Shown here piece by piece: positions 44,922-54,118 of a stretch of 64,000 nucleotides of DNA (its first letter is position 1; every line of letters starts with the position of its first letter). The stretch is from Streptosporangium sandarakinum (GTDB lineage: Bacteria > Actinomycetota > Actinomycetes > Streptosporangiales > Streptosporangiaceae). The notes below the pieces were generated by a model, which worked only from the letters and a program-made list of their open reading frames with translations, was not told the origin of the DNA and did no database searches. Location of the stretch: NCBI RefSeq assembly GCF_013409935.1, contig NZ_JACCCO010000003.1, forward strand, positions 434,001 to 498,000. Reading direction: 5' to 3'. A program made the position numbers and the translations under genes.

Positions 44922-45410
44922 GTGACCACCACCAAACCCTCCATGCCCCCCGTCGACGGTGTCGAGCGGAACTCCGTGGGCCGGAAACCCGCGGCGACCG
45001 CACCGGCGCAGCCCTCGGGCGCCGGTCCGGCCGGCTCAGCCGAGACCGCGGAGATCCCCGCGCTCACCGCGATGATGACCGAGGACGAGGTCGTCGCGGC
45101 CAAGGCCGAGGCGGCCCGCTGGCGCTACGGGTTCTACGTCGTCCTCACCGGACTGCTGGTCATCCTCGTCGCGTTCGTCGTGATCAGCATGCGCGCCGGC
45201 GAGAGCGCCGCGCCGTTCGCCGGCCTGGTCGGGGTGTCGGGCGCGATCATCGGCGCCTACTTCGGCGTCCAGGTCGGCCAGTCCGGCAAGGACCGGGCCG
45301 AGGCCGAGCTGCGCCGTACCAACGAGATGGCCATCCGGCTGGCCGCGAAGGTCCACGCGCACGACGCGGACGCGGTGATCAGCTCCATCATGGGGCCGCG
45401 CCGCCGCTGA
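44922..45410 (+). CDS. Small membrane protein, unknown function
   Basis: This 162-residue protein has a disordered Pro/Ala-rich N-terminus of about 60 residues, then two hydrophobic segments (FYVVLTGLLVILVAFVVIS and FAGLVGVSGAIIGAYFGVQV) and a charged C-terminal helix with RAEAELRRTNEMAIRLAAKV. The Gly-rich second helix followed by a coiled segment is like other short actinobacterial membrane proteins. GTG 44922 has GGGAG 5 bases upstream; GTG 44910 is an alternative. It ends at a very strong double terminator. Confidence 0.7.
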   Translation: MTTTKPSMPPVDGVERNSVGRKPAATAPAQPSGAGPAGSAETAEIPALTAMMTEDEVVAAKAEAARWRYGFYVVLTGLLVILVAFVVISMRAGESAAPFAGLVGVSGAIIGAYFGVQVGQSGKDRAEAELRRTNEMAIRLAAKVHAHDADAVISSIMGPRRR

Positions 45411-45416
45411 CCGTCC

Positions 45417-45450
45417 CCGTACGGGGCGGGTCGCGACCCGCCCCGTACGG
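45417..45450. terminator. 34-bp perfect palindrome (terminator)
   Basis: Arms of 17 bp (45417-45433 and 45434-45450) are exact complements. In RNA this gives a 15-bp stem with a 4-base loop, 6 bases after the membrane-protein stop codon. Confidence 0.65.
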
Positions 45451-45462
45451 ACCCTCGCACGC

Positions 45463-45502
45463 CGGGCCGCCCGGCGGGAGAACCCTCCCGCCGGGCGGCC
45501 CG
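45463..45502. terminator. 18-bp stem, AACC-loop bidirectional terminator
   Basis: The arms 45463-45480 and 45485-45502 are perfectly complementary with the loop AACC, and TTTCCT follows on the plus strand. Together with the palindrome at 45417 it separates the membrane-protein gene from the facing AIM24 gene. Confidence 0.7.
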
Positions 45503-45591
45503 TTTCCTGCCGCTCTCCGGCGCTTCCTGGTGCCTTCTGTTGTCTTCCGGCGCTTCCCGCGGCCTTCCGGCGTCTCCCGCCTTCCGGCGGG

Positions 45592-46257
45592 TCAGCCGCG
45601 CGACTGCGGCACGATCGGGCCCTCACTGGCCTGGACCAGGACGAACCCCTGCCCCTGGAAGGCGAGCTGTACGGCCTCGCCGCTTCCGCGCCCGATGAGC
45701 GCCCCCGCCTTGAAGGTGCGGTTGATCCCCACGCCCAGCCCTGCGCTCCAGCACACCGCCGACTGGCTGTCGGCGAACGTCGGGCCCCAGGAGGTGTCGA
45801 GCAGCGCCGGCGTGCCGTGCGCGGTGACCGCGACCCAGCCGGTGCCGGTGAGCGTCGTGTTGAACAGGCCCCCGGCCGCGACGCCCGCGCCCTGCACCCG
45901 GCGGATGTCCCAGGTGAGCTGCGGGTCGAAGGCCAGCAGGTTCGTCCCGTTGACGGTGATCGCCTCGTTCTCCAGGTAGAACAGGTGCACGTCCTGGGCG
46001 TTGTCGGCGAGGAAGAGCATGCCCTGCCCGCGGACCCGCATCAGCGGCGCGCCCTCGCCGGTGACCATCTTCTTCAGCAGCTTGCCGACCCCGCCGCCCT
46101 CGTAGTCGAAGTCCATCTTCCCCTGGAAGGCGACCATCGACCCCTGCCGCGCCAGCACCTCACCGTTGAGCTGCACCCGCAGCATCTTGGCGTTCTGCAG
46201 GACGAAGTGACCGGGGACCTGCCCCTGGTCCATGTTGCCGAAGAACGAGCTGCGCAC
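45592..46257 (-). CDS. AIM24-family protein
   Basis: This 221-residue beta-rich AIM24 (TerD-like fold, DUF124) protein has an MVAFQGKMDFDYEGGG strand, GQGMLFLADNAQDVHLF, and the C-terminal GQGFVLVQASEGPIVPQ. Bacterial members are cytoplasmic and of unknown role; in yeast AIM24 is mitochondrial. GTG 46255-46257 has GGAAGG about 9 bases upstream. It faces a double terminator on its 3' side. Confidence 0.82.
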   Translation of the reverse strand: MRSSFFGNMDQGQVPGHFVLQNAKMLRVQLNGEVLARQGSMVAFQGKMDFDYEGGGVGKLLKKMVTGEGAPLMRVRGQGMLFLADNAQDVHLFYLENEAITVNGTNLLAFDPQLTWDIRRVQGAGVAAGGLFNTTLTGTGWVAVTAHGTPALLDTSWGPTFADSQSAVCWSAGLGVGINRTFKAGALIGRGSGEAVQLAFQGQGFVLVQASEGPIVPQSRG

Positions 46258-46401
46258 GGGCGATGCCTTCCGCGTCGGGGATGACGGTCATGTGTTCAGC
46301 GATCGTAGGGGCCCGAGAGTTCCCGCCGGCCTCCGGAGACCGGTGCCCGGAAGTCCCCGCGGGGCTTCTGGTCTCGCGCCGTGACCAATACTCTGGCCTC
46401 C

Positions 46402-47010
46402 ATGGGCGACGGTGGACCATCTCTGCGGCTGACGGACATCGTGACCACGTTGGACACGGCGCTCACGGCCCTGAGAGCCGTGGACGCCGACTTCGACTAC
46501 CGGGTGGGCGGCACCGGTGCCGCTCTCCTGCAGGGTGTCCGTCTCCCGGCCGGGGACGTCGACCTCCTGGTGGCCCGGCGAGAGGATGTGGACACGTTCG
46601 CCACGGCCCTCTCGTCGTTCCCGTGCCTTCACCCGGCGGCCTGGCTCCCAGCGGCTTCGCAGTACTTCGCCAGGTACGAGATCGACGGAGTGAAGATGGA
46701 GATCAGCACCGTCGAACGGCAGGTCGACTCGGACGGGCTGGAATGCGTCGGCCCCGGCCCATGGCGGCACTATGTCATGGTCACGTGCGGCTCTCATCGT
46801 GTCCCTGTGGTCCGTCTGGAGCTCCGGTTGGCCACGGAGCTTCTACGGGATCGGCCTGATCGCTATGAGCCTCTCCTCGATCACATGGGCGCCCACGGAT
46901 TCGATCCTGGCCTTCTGCGGACGGCGATGAATGCTCACCGCCTTCCCGTGGAACGCCGACGACTGGTTCGAGACCGCCTCACGCGCTTCTCTGTCGACCT
47001 CGAACTCTGA
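46402..47010 (+). CDS. Nucleotidyltransferase-like protein
   Basis: This 202-residue protein has the N-terminal pattern of minimal nucleotidyltransferases: YRVGGTGAALLQG (33-45) followed by GDVDLLVARR with D52 and D54 as the probable metal pair. The rest fits the family used in antitoxin-like or AbiEii-type proteins, but no partner toxin adjoins. ATG 46402 is 7 bases after a TACTCT -10 box, so a leaderless start is favoured over GTG 46381. Base composition is visibly less GC-rich than neighbours, suggesting acquisition by transfer. Confidence 0.55.
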   Translation: MGDGGPSLRLTDIVTTLDTALTALRAVDADFDYRVGGTGAALLQGVRLPAGDVDLLVARREDVDTFATALSSFPCLHPAAWLPAASQYFARYEIDGVKMEISTVERQVDSDGLECVGPGPWRHYVMVTCGSHRVPVVRLELRLATELLRDRPDRYEPLLDHMGAHGFDPGLLRTAMNAHRLPVERRRLVRDRLTRFSVDLEL

Positions 47011-47019
47011 ACCTGCGAA

Positions 47020-47139
47020 TCAGAAGAAGGCGGCCGCCTCTTGCTCCCGGGACATGCTGAACTGCACCTGACACTTCCGCATCGACTGCAGTCCGACTGA
47101 GGCGCTGAGCCGAGCAGAGGGCCGGTCCTCCCTGGCCAT
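47020..47139 (-). pseudogene. Possible small ORF or gene remnant
   Basis: In a low-GC gap a minus-strand frame from ATG 47139 to TGA 47020-47022 encodes 39 residues (MAREDRPSARLSASVGLQSM and onward, ending EAAAFF). The same frame stays open upstream to just inside the methyltransferase 3' end. It has no good ribosome site, so it may be the C-terminus of a lost gene. No family is recognised. Confidence 0.25.
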
Positions 47140-47212
47140 GGGCCTAATTTCCAGCGCCCCGGCCGGAGGCGGTTTTTCCTGTACCGCGGAGGTGAAGTCC
47201 CACTGACTGTGA

Positions 47213-47908
47213 TCAGGGACGCCGCAGTTTCACCGCGAGGAAGGACGGCGCTTGGTGAAGCTTTTCGTAGGCGGTTTCATCGATCTCCCGCAGGCCGGCT
47301 GCCGGGCGGGGTTCGACCAGTTGCTCCAGCACGAATCCTGCGGCCAGTAGCTCGCCCAGGAAGGTCTCCAACGGTATGCGCTGGTAGTGGATGGAGAGCT
47401 CACCGTCTCCAAGAGGCAGGTCCCTCCAGTCGTGGCTGAAGTACGAGCCTCCGAAGTGGCACCAGTCGGCTGTGGGGTGAGTGGTCGATACCAGAAGCCA
47501 TCCATCTGGCCGCAGGATGCGGCGCAGTTCGCCCAGTAGTCGCACCCGGTTTCTGATGTGCTCGTATACGAGGGCACAGACCGCACCGTCGAACGATGCG
47601 TCAGCGGCGAAGCCGAGTGGCTCCTCCAGATCGTGGAGGAGCAGTTCCGCGTGACCGTTCACGCGTGCTCGTGCGTGGCGCAGCAGCGTGGCGCTGCCCT
47701 CGATTCCGACCACCTGGGCGCCGCGGGCCGAGAGTTCGGCCGCGTAGTGGCCTGCCCCACAGCCGACATCCAGGATTCTGGCCCCGGAGACATCGCCTGC
47801 GAGTCGCAGCATCGCGGGTCTGTCGGTGTAGGCGTTGTACGGGCTCGTATCCGAATGCTCGGCGAAGAAGTCGCCGAGCGCGCCATGGTAAGCGGTCGCC
47901 TTGTGCAT
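47213..47908 (-). CDS. Class I SAM-dependent methyltransferase
   Basis: This 231-residue methyltransferase has motif I ILDVGCGAGHYAAEL at 46-60, acidic VVGIEGS after strand 2, and a FDGAVCALVYEHI motif. The methyltransferase_11 core is complete. The C-terminus with EPRPAAGLREIDETAYEKLH is typical of this branch. ATG 47906-47908 is chosen over a longer frame to 47992. The GC content is lower than neighbouring genes, like the nucleotidyltransferase-like gene. The substrate is unknown. Confidence 0.82.
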   Translation of the reverse strand: MHKATAYHGALGDFFAEHSDTSPYNAYTDRPAMLRLAGDVSGARILDVGCGAGHYAAELSARGAQVVGIEGSATLLRHARARVNGHAELLLHDLEEPLGFAADASFDGAVCALVYEHIRNRVRLLGELRRILRPDGWLLVSTTHPTADWCHFGGSYFSHDWRDLPLGDGELSIHYQRIPLETFLGELLAAGFVLEQLVEPRPAAGLREIDETAYEKLHQAPSFLAVKLRRP

Positions 47909-48060
47909 CGGGACATCATGGCGGTGGGCACAGGTGGATCGCCATTGAAGGCCGCCCGGGGTTTCTCCGCCGGTTGGCCGAAGACTGCCCAACGGCTCCG
48001 CGTGGCTTCGGCAGGGTCCGCCGATTCGCAGGGCCCGCCGTACTGGGTAGACACGGGAGC

Positions 48061-50142
48061 ATGCGCAGCGTCCGTATCGGGGTCGACACCGGCGGCACGT
48101 TCACCGACGTGGTCGCGGTGGACGAGCGGACCGGGGAGATCACCACCGTCAAGACCCCCTCCACGCCCGCCGACCCGGCGGACGGGTTCATGGAGGGGGT
48201 GCGCAAGGTCCTCACCGCAGCCGCAGCCGCAGCCGGAGCAGGAACCGAGGCCGCAGCCGCAGCCGGGGCCGGGGGTCTGGAGAGCGTGACCGCGGTCGTC
48301 CACGGTACGACCGTCGCCACCAACCAGCTCCTGGAGGACCGCGTCTCCGGCCTCGGGTTCGTCACCACCGAGGGGTTCGAGTTCATCCTGGAGATCGCCC
48401 GGCAGAGCGTCCCGGACGGCTACGGCAACTCCTACTTCTGGGTCAAGCCGCCGCGGATCGTCCCGGTGCATCGGGTCAGGACCGTCGGCGGGCGCCTGGA
48501 CCACACCGGCGCCGAGGTCCGGCCGTTCGACGTCGAGCAGGCCGTGGCGGCGGCCAGGTGGTTCCGGGAGCGGGGGATCACCGCGATCGGCGTGTGCTTC
48601 CTGCACTCCTACGCCAATCCCGCGCACGAGCTGCGCATGCGTGAGGTCCTGGCGCGGGAGCACCCCGAGGCGGTCGTCTCGATCTCCAGCGACGTGCTGC
48701 GCGAGTACCGCGAGTACGAGAGGTCCGTCACGACCCTGGTGGACGCCGCCGTCAAGCCGACCGTGCGCCGCTACATCGCCGGGCTCGCCGACCGGCTCGG
48801 CATGCCGTTCTCGGTCATGAAGAGCAACGGCGGCGTGCTGTCGGCGGCCGAGGTCGTGCACCGGCCCGTCACCACGGTGCTCTCCGGCCCGGCGGCGGGC
48901 GCGCTCGGCGCCGCGCTGATCGCCTCCACCGCCGGTCACCCTTCGGTGATCACCCTGGACGGCGGCGGCACCTCCACCGACGTCGCGGTGGTGGTCGACG
49001 GCGAGCCGTCGCTGACCACGGAGGGCTCCGTCGGCCGCTACCCGTGCAAGATCCCGATGATCGACATCGTGACCGTCGGCGCGGGCGGGGGCTCCATCGC
49101 GTGGATCTCGCCCGAGGGCACGCTCAAGGCCGGCCCCCGGTCTGCCGGGGCCGACCCCGGGCCGCTCTGCTACGGCCGCGGCGGCACCGACGTCACCGTC
49201 ACCGACGCGCACGTCTTCCTCGGCCGGGTGCCGCCGTACCTGCTGGGCGGGGAGATCCCGCTCGACGCCGACGCCGCGCGGCGGGGCGTCGAGGAGCTGG
49301 CGGGCAAGCTCGGGCTGAGCGCCGAGCGGACCGCCGTCGGCATCCTGGAGATCAGCGCCTTCAACCAGTCCAACGCGATTCGCCGGATCACCGTCGGCAG
49401 GGGCCTGGACGTGCGCGACTTCCCCATGGTGGCGTTCGGCGGCTCGGGACCGCTGCCGGCGTGCCGCCTGATCGACATCCTCGGCCTGCCGTCGGTGCTG
49501 GTGCCGCCCGACCCGGGCAACGTGTCGGCGTTCGGCCTGCTCACCGTGGACGTCAAGGACGACCACGTGCGCACCTTCGTCACCCGGGACCTCTCCCTCG
49601 CGGACGCCGCCGACGTCTTCGGCGAGCTGGAGGGACGGGCCGCCGAGGCCCTGACCCGCGAGGGCTTCCCCGCCGACCGGCACGTCTACGCCCGCAGCGC
49701 CGACCTGCGCTACTACGGCCAGGCGTACGAGGTGCGGGTGCCCGTCCCGGCCGGGCCGCCGGACGAGGCGTGGCGGGCCGAGGTGCTCGACCGCTTCCAC
49801 GAGGCCCACCGGCGGCTGTACGGGTACGGCTACCGCGACGACCCCCGCCACGGCGTCGAGTGGGTCAACCTCCGTGTCTCCGGCATCGGCCCCATCACCC
49901 GCCCGGCCGTCCGGCGCAGGCCGTACGGCGCGGCGGAACCCCCGCCGCCGGCGGCGGTCCGGGAGGTCTTCCACGACGGGTGGGCGCGGGTGCCGATTCA
50001 CCGCCGCGCCGCGCTGGCCCCCGGGATGACCGTCCGCGGCCCGGCGGTCATCGAGGAGTACGGCTCCACGCTGCCGCTGCACCCGGGCTTCACGGCGCGG
50101 ATGGACGAGTACGGGAACCTGGAGGTGCGCCGTGAACCCTGA
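48061..50142 (+). CDS. hyuA: Hydantoinase/oxoprolinase subunit A
   Basis: This 693-residue HyuA has the ASKHA-type ATP-binding motif IGVDTGGTFTDVVAVD (6-21) and TLDGGGTSTDVAVV near 300, with a C-terminal HydA/OxoA domain. HyuA and HyuB form ATP-dependent hydantoinase, 5-oxoprolinase or acetone-carboxylase-like enzymes. Residues 53-69 are an Ala/Gly-rich insert (AAAAAAGAGTEAAAAAGAG) coded by GCAGCC hexamer repeats, recent slippage. ATG 48061 begins without a ribosome site. The next gene, hyuB, starts 60 bases downstream. The exact substrate cannot be told. Confidence 0.88.
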   Translation: MRSVRIGVDTGGTFTDVVAVDERTGEITTVKTPSTPADPADGFMEGVRKVLTAAAAAAGAGTEAAAAAGAGGLESVTAVVHGTTVATNQLLEDRVSGLGFVTTEGFEFILEIARQSVPDGYGNSYFWVKPPRIVPVHRVRTVGGRLDHTGAEVRPFDVEQAVAAARWFRERGITAIGVCFLHSYANPAHELRMREVLAREHPEAVVSISSDVLREYREYERSVTTLVDAAVKPTVRRYIAGLADRLGMPFSVMKSNGGVLSAAEVVHRPVTTVLSGPAAGALGAALIASTAGHPSVITLDGGGTSTDVAVVVDGEPSLTTEGSVGRYPCKIPMIDIVTVGAGGGSIAWISPEGTLKAGPRSAGADPGPLCYGRGGTDVTVTDAHVFLGRVPPYLLGGEIPLDADAARRGVEELAGKLGLSAERTAVGILEISAFNQSNAIRRITVGRGLDVRDFPMVAFGGSGPLPACRLIDILGLPSVLVPPDPGNVSAFGLLTVDVKDDHVRTFVTRDLSLADAADVFGELEGRAAEALTREGFPADRHVYARSADLRYYGQAYEVRVPVPAGPPDEAWRAEVLDRFHEAHRRLYGYGYRDDPRHGVEWVNLRVSGIGPITRPAVRRRPYGAAEPPPPAAVREVFHDGWARVPIHRRAALAPGMTVRGPAVIEEYGSTLPLHPGFTARMDEYGNLEVRREP

Positions 50143-50202
50143 GCGGGGGAGAAGCGGGGAACAGCCGGTGAGCAGGAGTGGGCGAGGGGCGGTGAGCGAC
50201 CG

Positions 50203-52107
50203 ATGAGCACGGCCGATCCGGTGCTGGTGGAGATCGTCGAGGGCACGCTCGCCTCGGTTGAACGGGAGGTCGAGACCGCCATCGCGCGCACCGCCCGCTC
50301 GCCGATGATCCGCGACGCCCACGACTTCCGCGCCGGCATCCACGACGCGCGGCTGCGCAAGCTCACCGGCAGGTCGTACTCGGCGCTGGTCCAGCCCGTG
50401 GTCCGCGACTTCCCGATCGCGGAGATGAGCCCCGGCGACGTGTTCTTCCACAACGACGTCTACCTGTCCGAGGGCGGCATCGGTCACCTGCCCGACCTGT
50501 GCGTGACGGTCCCGGTCTTCCACGACGGCGCCGTGGTGGCCTTCGTGCAGGCGTTCGGGCACCACGACGACATCGGCGGGGCGGTTCCGGGGTCGATGCC
50601 CTCGCACGCGCGCAGCGTGTTCGAGGAGGGCCTCATGGTCCCGCCGATCAGGCTGTGGGACCGGGGCGTGCCCAACCGGGCGGCGCTCACCATCATGACC
50701 CGCAACTCGCGCATGCCGGACTCGCTGGCCGGCGATCTGGACGCCGAGTGCTCGGCCTGCCTGATGGGCGCCCGGCGGCTGGCGGAGCTGTTCGCCCGCT
50801 ACGGGCGTGAGGCGGTCGAGGCGTGCTTCGACGCGATCATCGCGAACACCGCCGAGACGTTCCGCAGGGAGCTGCTGGCGAAGATCCCCGAAGGGGTCCA
50901 CGTCTGGGAGGACTACGCCGAGCACGACGGCGTCGACCCGCCCCGGCTGCACGCCCAGCGGATCACTCTCACCGTCGACCACTCCGCCACCCCGCCGCTG
51001 GTCGTCGACTTCACCGGCACCTCGCCGCAGGCCAGGGGGCCGATCAACCACGCGGGTGACTACGCCGACGGGGTGTTCCTGAAGAAGTGGCTCGCGCCGA
51101 TCCTGCGCAACCTCGCCGACACCCCCGATCGGATGGCCGAGCTGGACGTCAACGAGGGCGTCGTCCCGCTGATCGGGATGCGCTTCCCGGAGAAGGGCAC
51201 GCTGCTCACCCCGATCTTCCCGGCCCCCACCAACGCCCGCACGTTCGTGATCCTGCGGCTGCTCGGCGTGCTGGCCGGGGTGCTGGCCAAGGCCACCGGC
51301 GGGCGGATGCCGGCCGACCAGGAGACCATCCGCTACACCGGCGTCCACGGGACCGGCGCGGACGGCGCGCCGTACCTGATGCGGGAGGTCCTCGGCGGCG
51401 GCTCGGGCGGCCGGTGGTACGCCGACGGCGAGGACACCATCCACGTCGTGCCCGACTCGCGCAACATCCCGGTGGAGTTCGCCGAGTCCCGCTGGCCGCT
51501 GCGGGTCGAGCGGCTGGGCCTGGCGCGCGACTCCGGCGGCCCCGGGCTGCACCGGGGCGGCCTCGGCTACGACAAGCATGTGCGGATGCTGCGCGACGCC
51601 TCGTTCATGTCCATCGCGGACCGGTCGATCCTGTCGTGCTGGGGGGTGAACGGCGGGCGGGCCGGGCGGCCGTTCTCCGTGGAGATCGAGGGCCGGGTGA
51701 TGGAGGGCCTGGTGGACGACGCCCCGGTCCGCGCCGGGGAGGTCATCCGGGTGCGCACCACCGGGGGCGGCGGCTGGGGCTGCCCGCTGGACCGCGACCC
51801 GGAGGCGGTGGCCGCCGACGTCCGCGACGGCAAGGTCTCGCCGGAGAGCGCCCGCGACGACTACGGGGTGGTCCTGCGCCCTTCCGGCGGGTCCGGAGGG
51901 CCGGACATCCCAGGCGGCTCCGGCCGCGCGGAGCTCGTGGGCCTCGCGGAGTCCGCGGACGGGCCGCTGGTCGACGCCGAGGCCACCGCCCTGCGCCGCG
52001 CGAGGCTTCGCGCCGCGCTCCCCGGCACCACGCCCTTCTTCGACCGCGGCCCCGGCTTCCCGTCGCTGTCCGGCGACCTGCCGTACGCCGATGTCGACTT
52101 CATGTGA
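50203..52107 (+). CDS. hyuB: Hydantoinase/oxoprolinase subunit B
   Basis: This 634-residue HyuB family member has the core GDVFFHNDVYLSEGGIGHLP, then VPVFHDGAVVAFVQAFGHHD and DIGGAVPGSMP, and a C-terminal RTTGGGGWGCPLDRDPEAV. It pairs with HyuA. About 40 residues near the C-terminus (GGSGGPDIPGGSGRAEL) are Gly-rich and unlike the family. ATG 50203 sits after GGTGAGCGACCG. The pair is not flanked by a transporter or racemase, so its substrate class remains open. Confidence 0.87.
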   Translation: MSTADPVLVEIVEGTLASVEREVETAIARTARSPMIRDAHDFRAGIHDARLRKLTGRSYSALVQPVVRDFPIAEMSPGDVFFHNDVYLSEGGIGHLPDLCVTVPVFHDGAVVAFVQAFGHHDDIGGAVPGSMPSHARSVFEEGLMVPPIRLWDRGVPNRAALTIMTRNSRMPDSLAGDLDAECSACLMGARRLAELFARYGREAVEACFDAIIANTAETFRRELLAKIPEGVHVWEDYAEHDGVDPPRLHAQRITLTVDHSATPPLVVDFTGTSPQARGPINHAGDYADGVFLKKWLAPILRNLADTPDRMAELDVNEGVVPLIGMRFPEKGTLLTPIFPAPTNARTFVILRLLGVLAGVLAKATGGRMPADQETIRYTGVHGTGADGAPYLMREVLGGGSGGRWYADGEDTIHVVPDSRNIPVEFAESRWPLRVERLGLARDSGGPGLHRGGLGYDKHVRMLRDASFMSIADRSILSCWGVNGGRAGRPFSVEIEGRVMEGLVDDAPVRAGEVIRVRTTGGGGWGCPLDRDPEAVAADVRDGKVSPESARDDYGVVLRPSGGSGGPDIPGGSGRAELVGLAESADGPLVDAEATALRRARLRAALPGTTPFFDRGPGFPSLSGDLPYADVDFM

Positions 52108-52143
52108 CGGCTTCGGATGACCCGGGGGCCGGGGCGGTGCGGT

Positions 52144-53112
52144 TCAGCCGCGGTGGCGGAGGGTGCGGACGACGGCGAGGGCGCCGAAGGCGAGGGCACC
52201 GGTGAGCAGGATGGCCGTCTCGGTCAACTGGAAGCGCCAGAACCGGTCAACGGGATGGTAGTAGACGGCGTACCGGTAGCCGGAGCCGACCAGGCACTCC
52301 TCCCCGAGCAACTGGGCCCGGTCGGACCGGGTGTCCACGCCGGCCGGCAGCGGGCAGGGGGGCGGGGGCGGGGCCGTCAGCTCCCGGCCCGAGGGGTCCA
52401 CCCAGGACTCCCGGACGAGGGCGCCCCCGCCGCGGGCGACCGACGACCGGTCGGCGGTGACGACCCGCACCGGTTCGGCGTAGGAGGGGCGGCTGGAGAA
52501 GACGACGGGCAGAGCCAGGCAGATCACCGCGACGGTCACCGCCATCGCGGCGAGGGTGCGGCGCGTCACCGTTCCGGCGGCGGCGCCGACCGCGAACGCG
52601 AACAGCCACCAAGCGGCCGGGACGATTCCGGTGATGGTGAAGTTCCCTGGTTCCATCGTGACGTCGCCCGTCACGCCGGAGAAGATGTTCCGCCACGCGC
52701 CGACCATCGCCGACAGCGCCAGGGCGGCACCGGCCACCAGTGCGCCGAGCATGCCGAGCTTGACCGTCAGCCAGCGCCGGATCGGCACCGCCTGCGTCCA
52801 GGCCAGGGCGTTGGTGCCGCGTTCGAACTCCGCGGCCAGCAGTGGCGCCCCCCAGAACACGCCTATCAGCGCGGCGCCGAATATGGGCAGCAGGCCGAAG
52901 ACGAGGAAGACGGGCCGGTAGTGGTCGGTGTAGACCACCTGGTTCACAGCCGAGCAGGAGACCGCCGGGCCGGGGCAGCCGGGCGGCGCGTACTCGGCGA
53001 GATAGGCGGTGGCGCGCAGGGCCGAGACGAGCATCAGCACGCCCAGAGCGAGCAGCAGCCCGCCGGTCACCAGGATCTGCACGCGGTGCTGCCGCCAGGT
53101 CAGCCAGAACAA
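52144..53112 (-). CDS. ABC transporter permease (GntR-controlled)
   Basis: This 322-residue membrane protein has about six helices and is typical of permeases next to YtrA-type regulators. It starts FWLTWRQHRVQILVTGGLLL, then PLLAAEFERGTNALAWTQ and VPIRRWLTVKLGMLGALVAG; a large extracytoplasmic loop with four cysteines follows. The start is TTG 53110-53112, preceded by GAGAGGA 8 bases upstream, an uncommon initiation codon. The ATPase and GntR genes are upstream on the same strand. The cargo is not known; related systems respond to cell-wall or membrane stress. Confidence 0.82.
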   Translation of the reverse strand: MFWLTWRQHRVQILVTGGLLLALGVLMLVSALRATAYLAEYAPPGCPGPAVSCSAVNQVVYTDHYRPVFLVFGLLPIFGAALIGVFWGAPLLAAEFERGTNALAWTQAVPIRRWLTVKLGMLGALVAGAALALSAMVGAWRNIFSGVTGDVTMEPGNFTITGIVPAAWWLFAFAVGAAAGTVTRRTLAAMAVTVAVICLALPVVFSSRPSYAEPVRVVTADRSSVARGGGALVRESWVDPSGRELTAPPPPPCPLPAGVDTRSDRAQLLGEECLVGSGYRYAVYYHPVDRFWRFQLTETAILLTGALAFGALAVVRTLRHRG

Positions 53113-53199
53113 GGAGGGTTCCTCTCGAAGGGACTCGCGGAGGGCTCGTCGAAGGAGCCGCGAGAGGCCCGGCCGGTGCGGCGGGCCCGGGTGCGGGGG

Positions 53200-54081
53200 T
53201 CAGTGCGCGGGGGACAGGGCGGGTCGGGGGAGCGCCGCTGCGTCGGGGGTGCGGAGGTAGGCCAGCACCATCTCCTCCAGCGTCACGGGGCGGGCGCTCC
53301 AGCGCGGGTCGGGCGGCGGCGCGTCGTCGCGGACGAGCAGGGTGGCCTGCCGTCCGGCGCCGCTCCGGGAGACCACCGGCAGCCGGGCGGCGAGCGCGTC
53401 GGCGGTCTCGGCCGGTCCGGTCAGCAGGCTGTGCCGGGCCATCAGTTCGTCGATGTCGCCGCTGACCTGGACCCGGCCCCCGTTGACCACGACCAGCCAG
53501 TCGCAGACGCCCTCCAGTTCGGAGACGACGTGCGAGGACAGCAGCACCGTCAGCCCGGTCTCGGCCACCGCGCCCATCAGGCCGCGTGCCACGTCGTCGC
53601 GGGCCAGCGGGTCCAGGTCGGCCAGCGGCTCGTCCAGCATCAGCAGGTCGGGGCGCTTGGCCAACGCGACGGTCAGCGCCACCTGTGTCCGCTGGCCGCC
53701 GGAGAGCCGGCCGATCCTGCGGTCGAGCGGGATGCCCAGTTCGGTCAACCGCCGCCGGGCCGCCGCGTCGTCCCAGCGGGGGTTGAGTCCGCGTCCGAAC
53801 CGGAGCATCTCCGACACCCGGAACCCGGTGTAGAGCGGTTTGTTCTGGGCCACGAACGCCGTCCGCTCCCCGCTCTCGCGGGCCGGGCGGCCGAAGATCC
53901 GCACCTGTCCCGTGGTCGGGGTGAGCAGGCCCACGGCGAGCCGGAGCAGGGTGGTCTTGCCCGCGCCGTTCGGCCCGACCAGGGCGGCGACCCGGCCGGC
54001 CGGGACCGCCACCGAGCAGTCGCGCAGCGCCCAGGTGCGCCGGTGGCGCATGCCCAGGCCGGTGGTCTCCAGCGCGTTCAT
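53200..54081 (-). CDS. ABC transporter ATP-binding protein
   Basis: This 293-residue ATPase has Walker A GPNGAGKTT (36-44), a Q-loop in FVAQNKPLY, signature LSGGQRTQVALTVALA, Walker B LLMLDEPLADLD and the switch H in LLSSHV. About 60 residues after the core form a C-terminal extension ending in LSPAH. It partners the permease that follows and is controlled by the GntR regulator gene just upstream, 37 bases away. Confidence 0.93.
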   Translation of the reverse strand: MNALETTGLGMRHRRTWALRDCSVAVPAGRVAALVGPNGAGKTTLLRLAVGLLTPTTGQVRIFGRPARESGERTAFVAQNKPLYTGFRVSEMLRFGRGLNPRWDDAAARRRLTELGIPLDRRIGRLSGGQRTQVALTVALAKRPDLLMLDEPLADLDPLARDDVARGLMGAVAETGLTVLLSSHVVSELEGVCDWLVVVNGGRVQVSGDIDELMARHSLLTGPAETADALAARLPVVSRSGAGRQATLLVRDDAPPPDPRWSARPVTLEEMVLAYLRTPDAAALPRPALSPAH

Positions 54082-54118
54082 GCGATCCCCCGCCGGGAAG
54101 AGGGGGTCTTCAGCGTGT

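Noticed and set aside
47659-51579. Very long open frame on the minus strand across hyuA and hyuB
   Set aside because: It runs antisense to two well recognised genes, has the Pro/Arg/His/Gln composition of a GC-rich shadow frame, and matches no family. The same applies to the antisense frame at 57623-61783.
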